The position numbers and the translations under genes were made by a program. This document shows, piece by piece, positions 5,958-6,045 of a stretch of 6,045 nucleotides of DNA. Origin of the DNA: Alphaproteobacteria bacterium (GTDB lineage Bacteria > Pseudomonadota > Alphaproteobacteria > Paracaedibacterales > CAIULA01); NCBI GenBank assembly GCA_019751935.1, contig JAIEMR010000190.1:1-6045 (forward strand). The letters are read 5' to 3'. Every line of letters begins with the position of its first letter. Positions within the stretch are counted from its first letter, which is position 1. The notes beneath the pieces are model-generated. The model saw nothing but the letters and a program-made list of their open reading frames with translations. It was not told the DNA's origin and made no database searches.

Positions 5958-6045
5958 CACCGACCAGTGCCACGCCAGATGCAGTATGGTGTGGTGCGCG
6001 GTAGGGGCGCTTTTTCCAATGCTCGAGTTTAAAGCCGCTGGTGAG
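5953..6045 (-). pseudogene. comM: comM (Mg-chelatase-like AAA+ ATPase), interrupted fragment
   Basis: The minus strand reads 31 uninterrupted codons from the window edge: a LTSGFKLEHWKK lead, then RPYRAPHHTASGVALVGGG. The (R)PFRAPHHTAS.VALVGGG stretch is a signature of ComM/YifB, just after the Walker A part of the ATPase domain. In intact ComM it continues into [20 protein letters not shown]. Here it stops at the third Gly of VGGG and the transposon end begins. ComM is a hexameric branch-migration helicase that aids integration of DNA taken up in natural transformation. The N-terminal part lies beyond the right edge, and the C-terminal part should lie past the far end of the element. The interruption is in the ATPase core, so the gene should be inactive unless the element is excised precisely. 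Confidence 0.88.

Noticed and set aside
1..6045. CRISPR array, tRNA or rRNA genes, toxin-antitoxin pair
   Set aside because: Apart from the transposon-end boxes no regularly spaced repeats were seen, no cloverleaf or rRNA-like sequence was recognised, and the TetR/small-protein pair has a signal peptide and divergent layout unlike a toxin-antitoxin operon.

Overview
The window looks like a proteobacterial chromosome of moderate to low GC (Beta- or Gammaproteobacteria). The evidence is a dihydrolipoyl dehydrogenase with its own N-terminal lipoyl domain and a ComM fragment at the right edge. The genus cannot be fixed from the sequence alone.

Layout, left to right: (1) the last 49 codons of an alpha/beta hydrolase of the kind usually fused to OsmC (1-150, +); (2) a complete lipoyl-domain LpdA (212-1978, +); (3) a hairpin between convergent genes that probably ends both transcripts (2007-2045); (4) a TetR-family regulator (2086-2703, -), divergent from (5) a gene for an 80-residue exported protein of unknown function (2871-3113, +). 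The region between genes 4 and 5 holds a strong sigma70-like promoter and two related palindromes whose centres lie 52 bp apart, so this is a probable self-contained regulatory unit. (6) A second exported hypothetical protein follows (3201-3860, +); its C-terminal part runs into DNA of different character and may be a fusion with a mobile-element remnant. (7) A large minus-strand gene (3992-5821) encodes a protein I read as a divergent TnsE, the target-selection protein of Tn7-like transposons. (8) Just upstream of it are about 20-bp repeated boxes ending in TGACA (5898-5952), which I read as the transposon end. (9) Beyond that end comes comM coding sequence on the minus strand (5953-6045), cut immediately after the RAPHHTAS...VGGG motif.

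The right part is therefore a Tn7-like element inserted into comM. Its apparent 5-bp target duplication is ACCGC, which as I recall is the duplication reported for the Tn7-related Tn6022/AbaR family of comM insertions. Only one transposon end, one comM fragment and one tns-like gene are visible. Unless the element is rearranged, everything to the left lies inside it as cargo, including the TetR unit and even lpdA. Alternatively a deletion or recombination has joined the end to a housekeeping region. The position of tnsE right at the end and reading inward, with no tnsABCD between it and the end, differs from canonical Tn7 and is the most interesting feature of the window.
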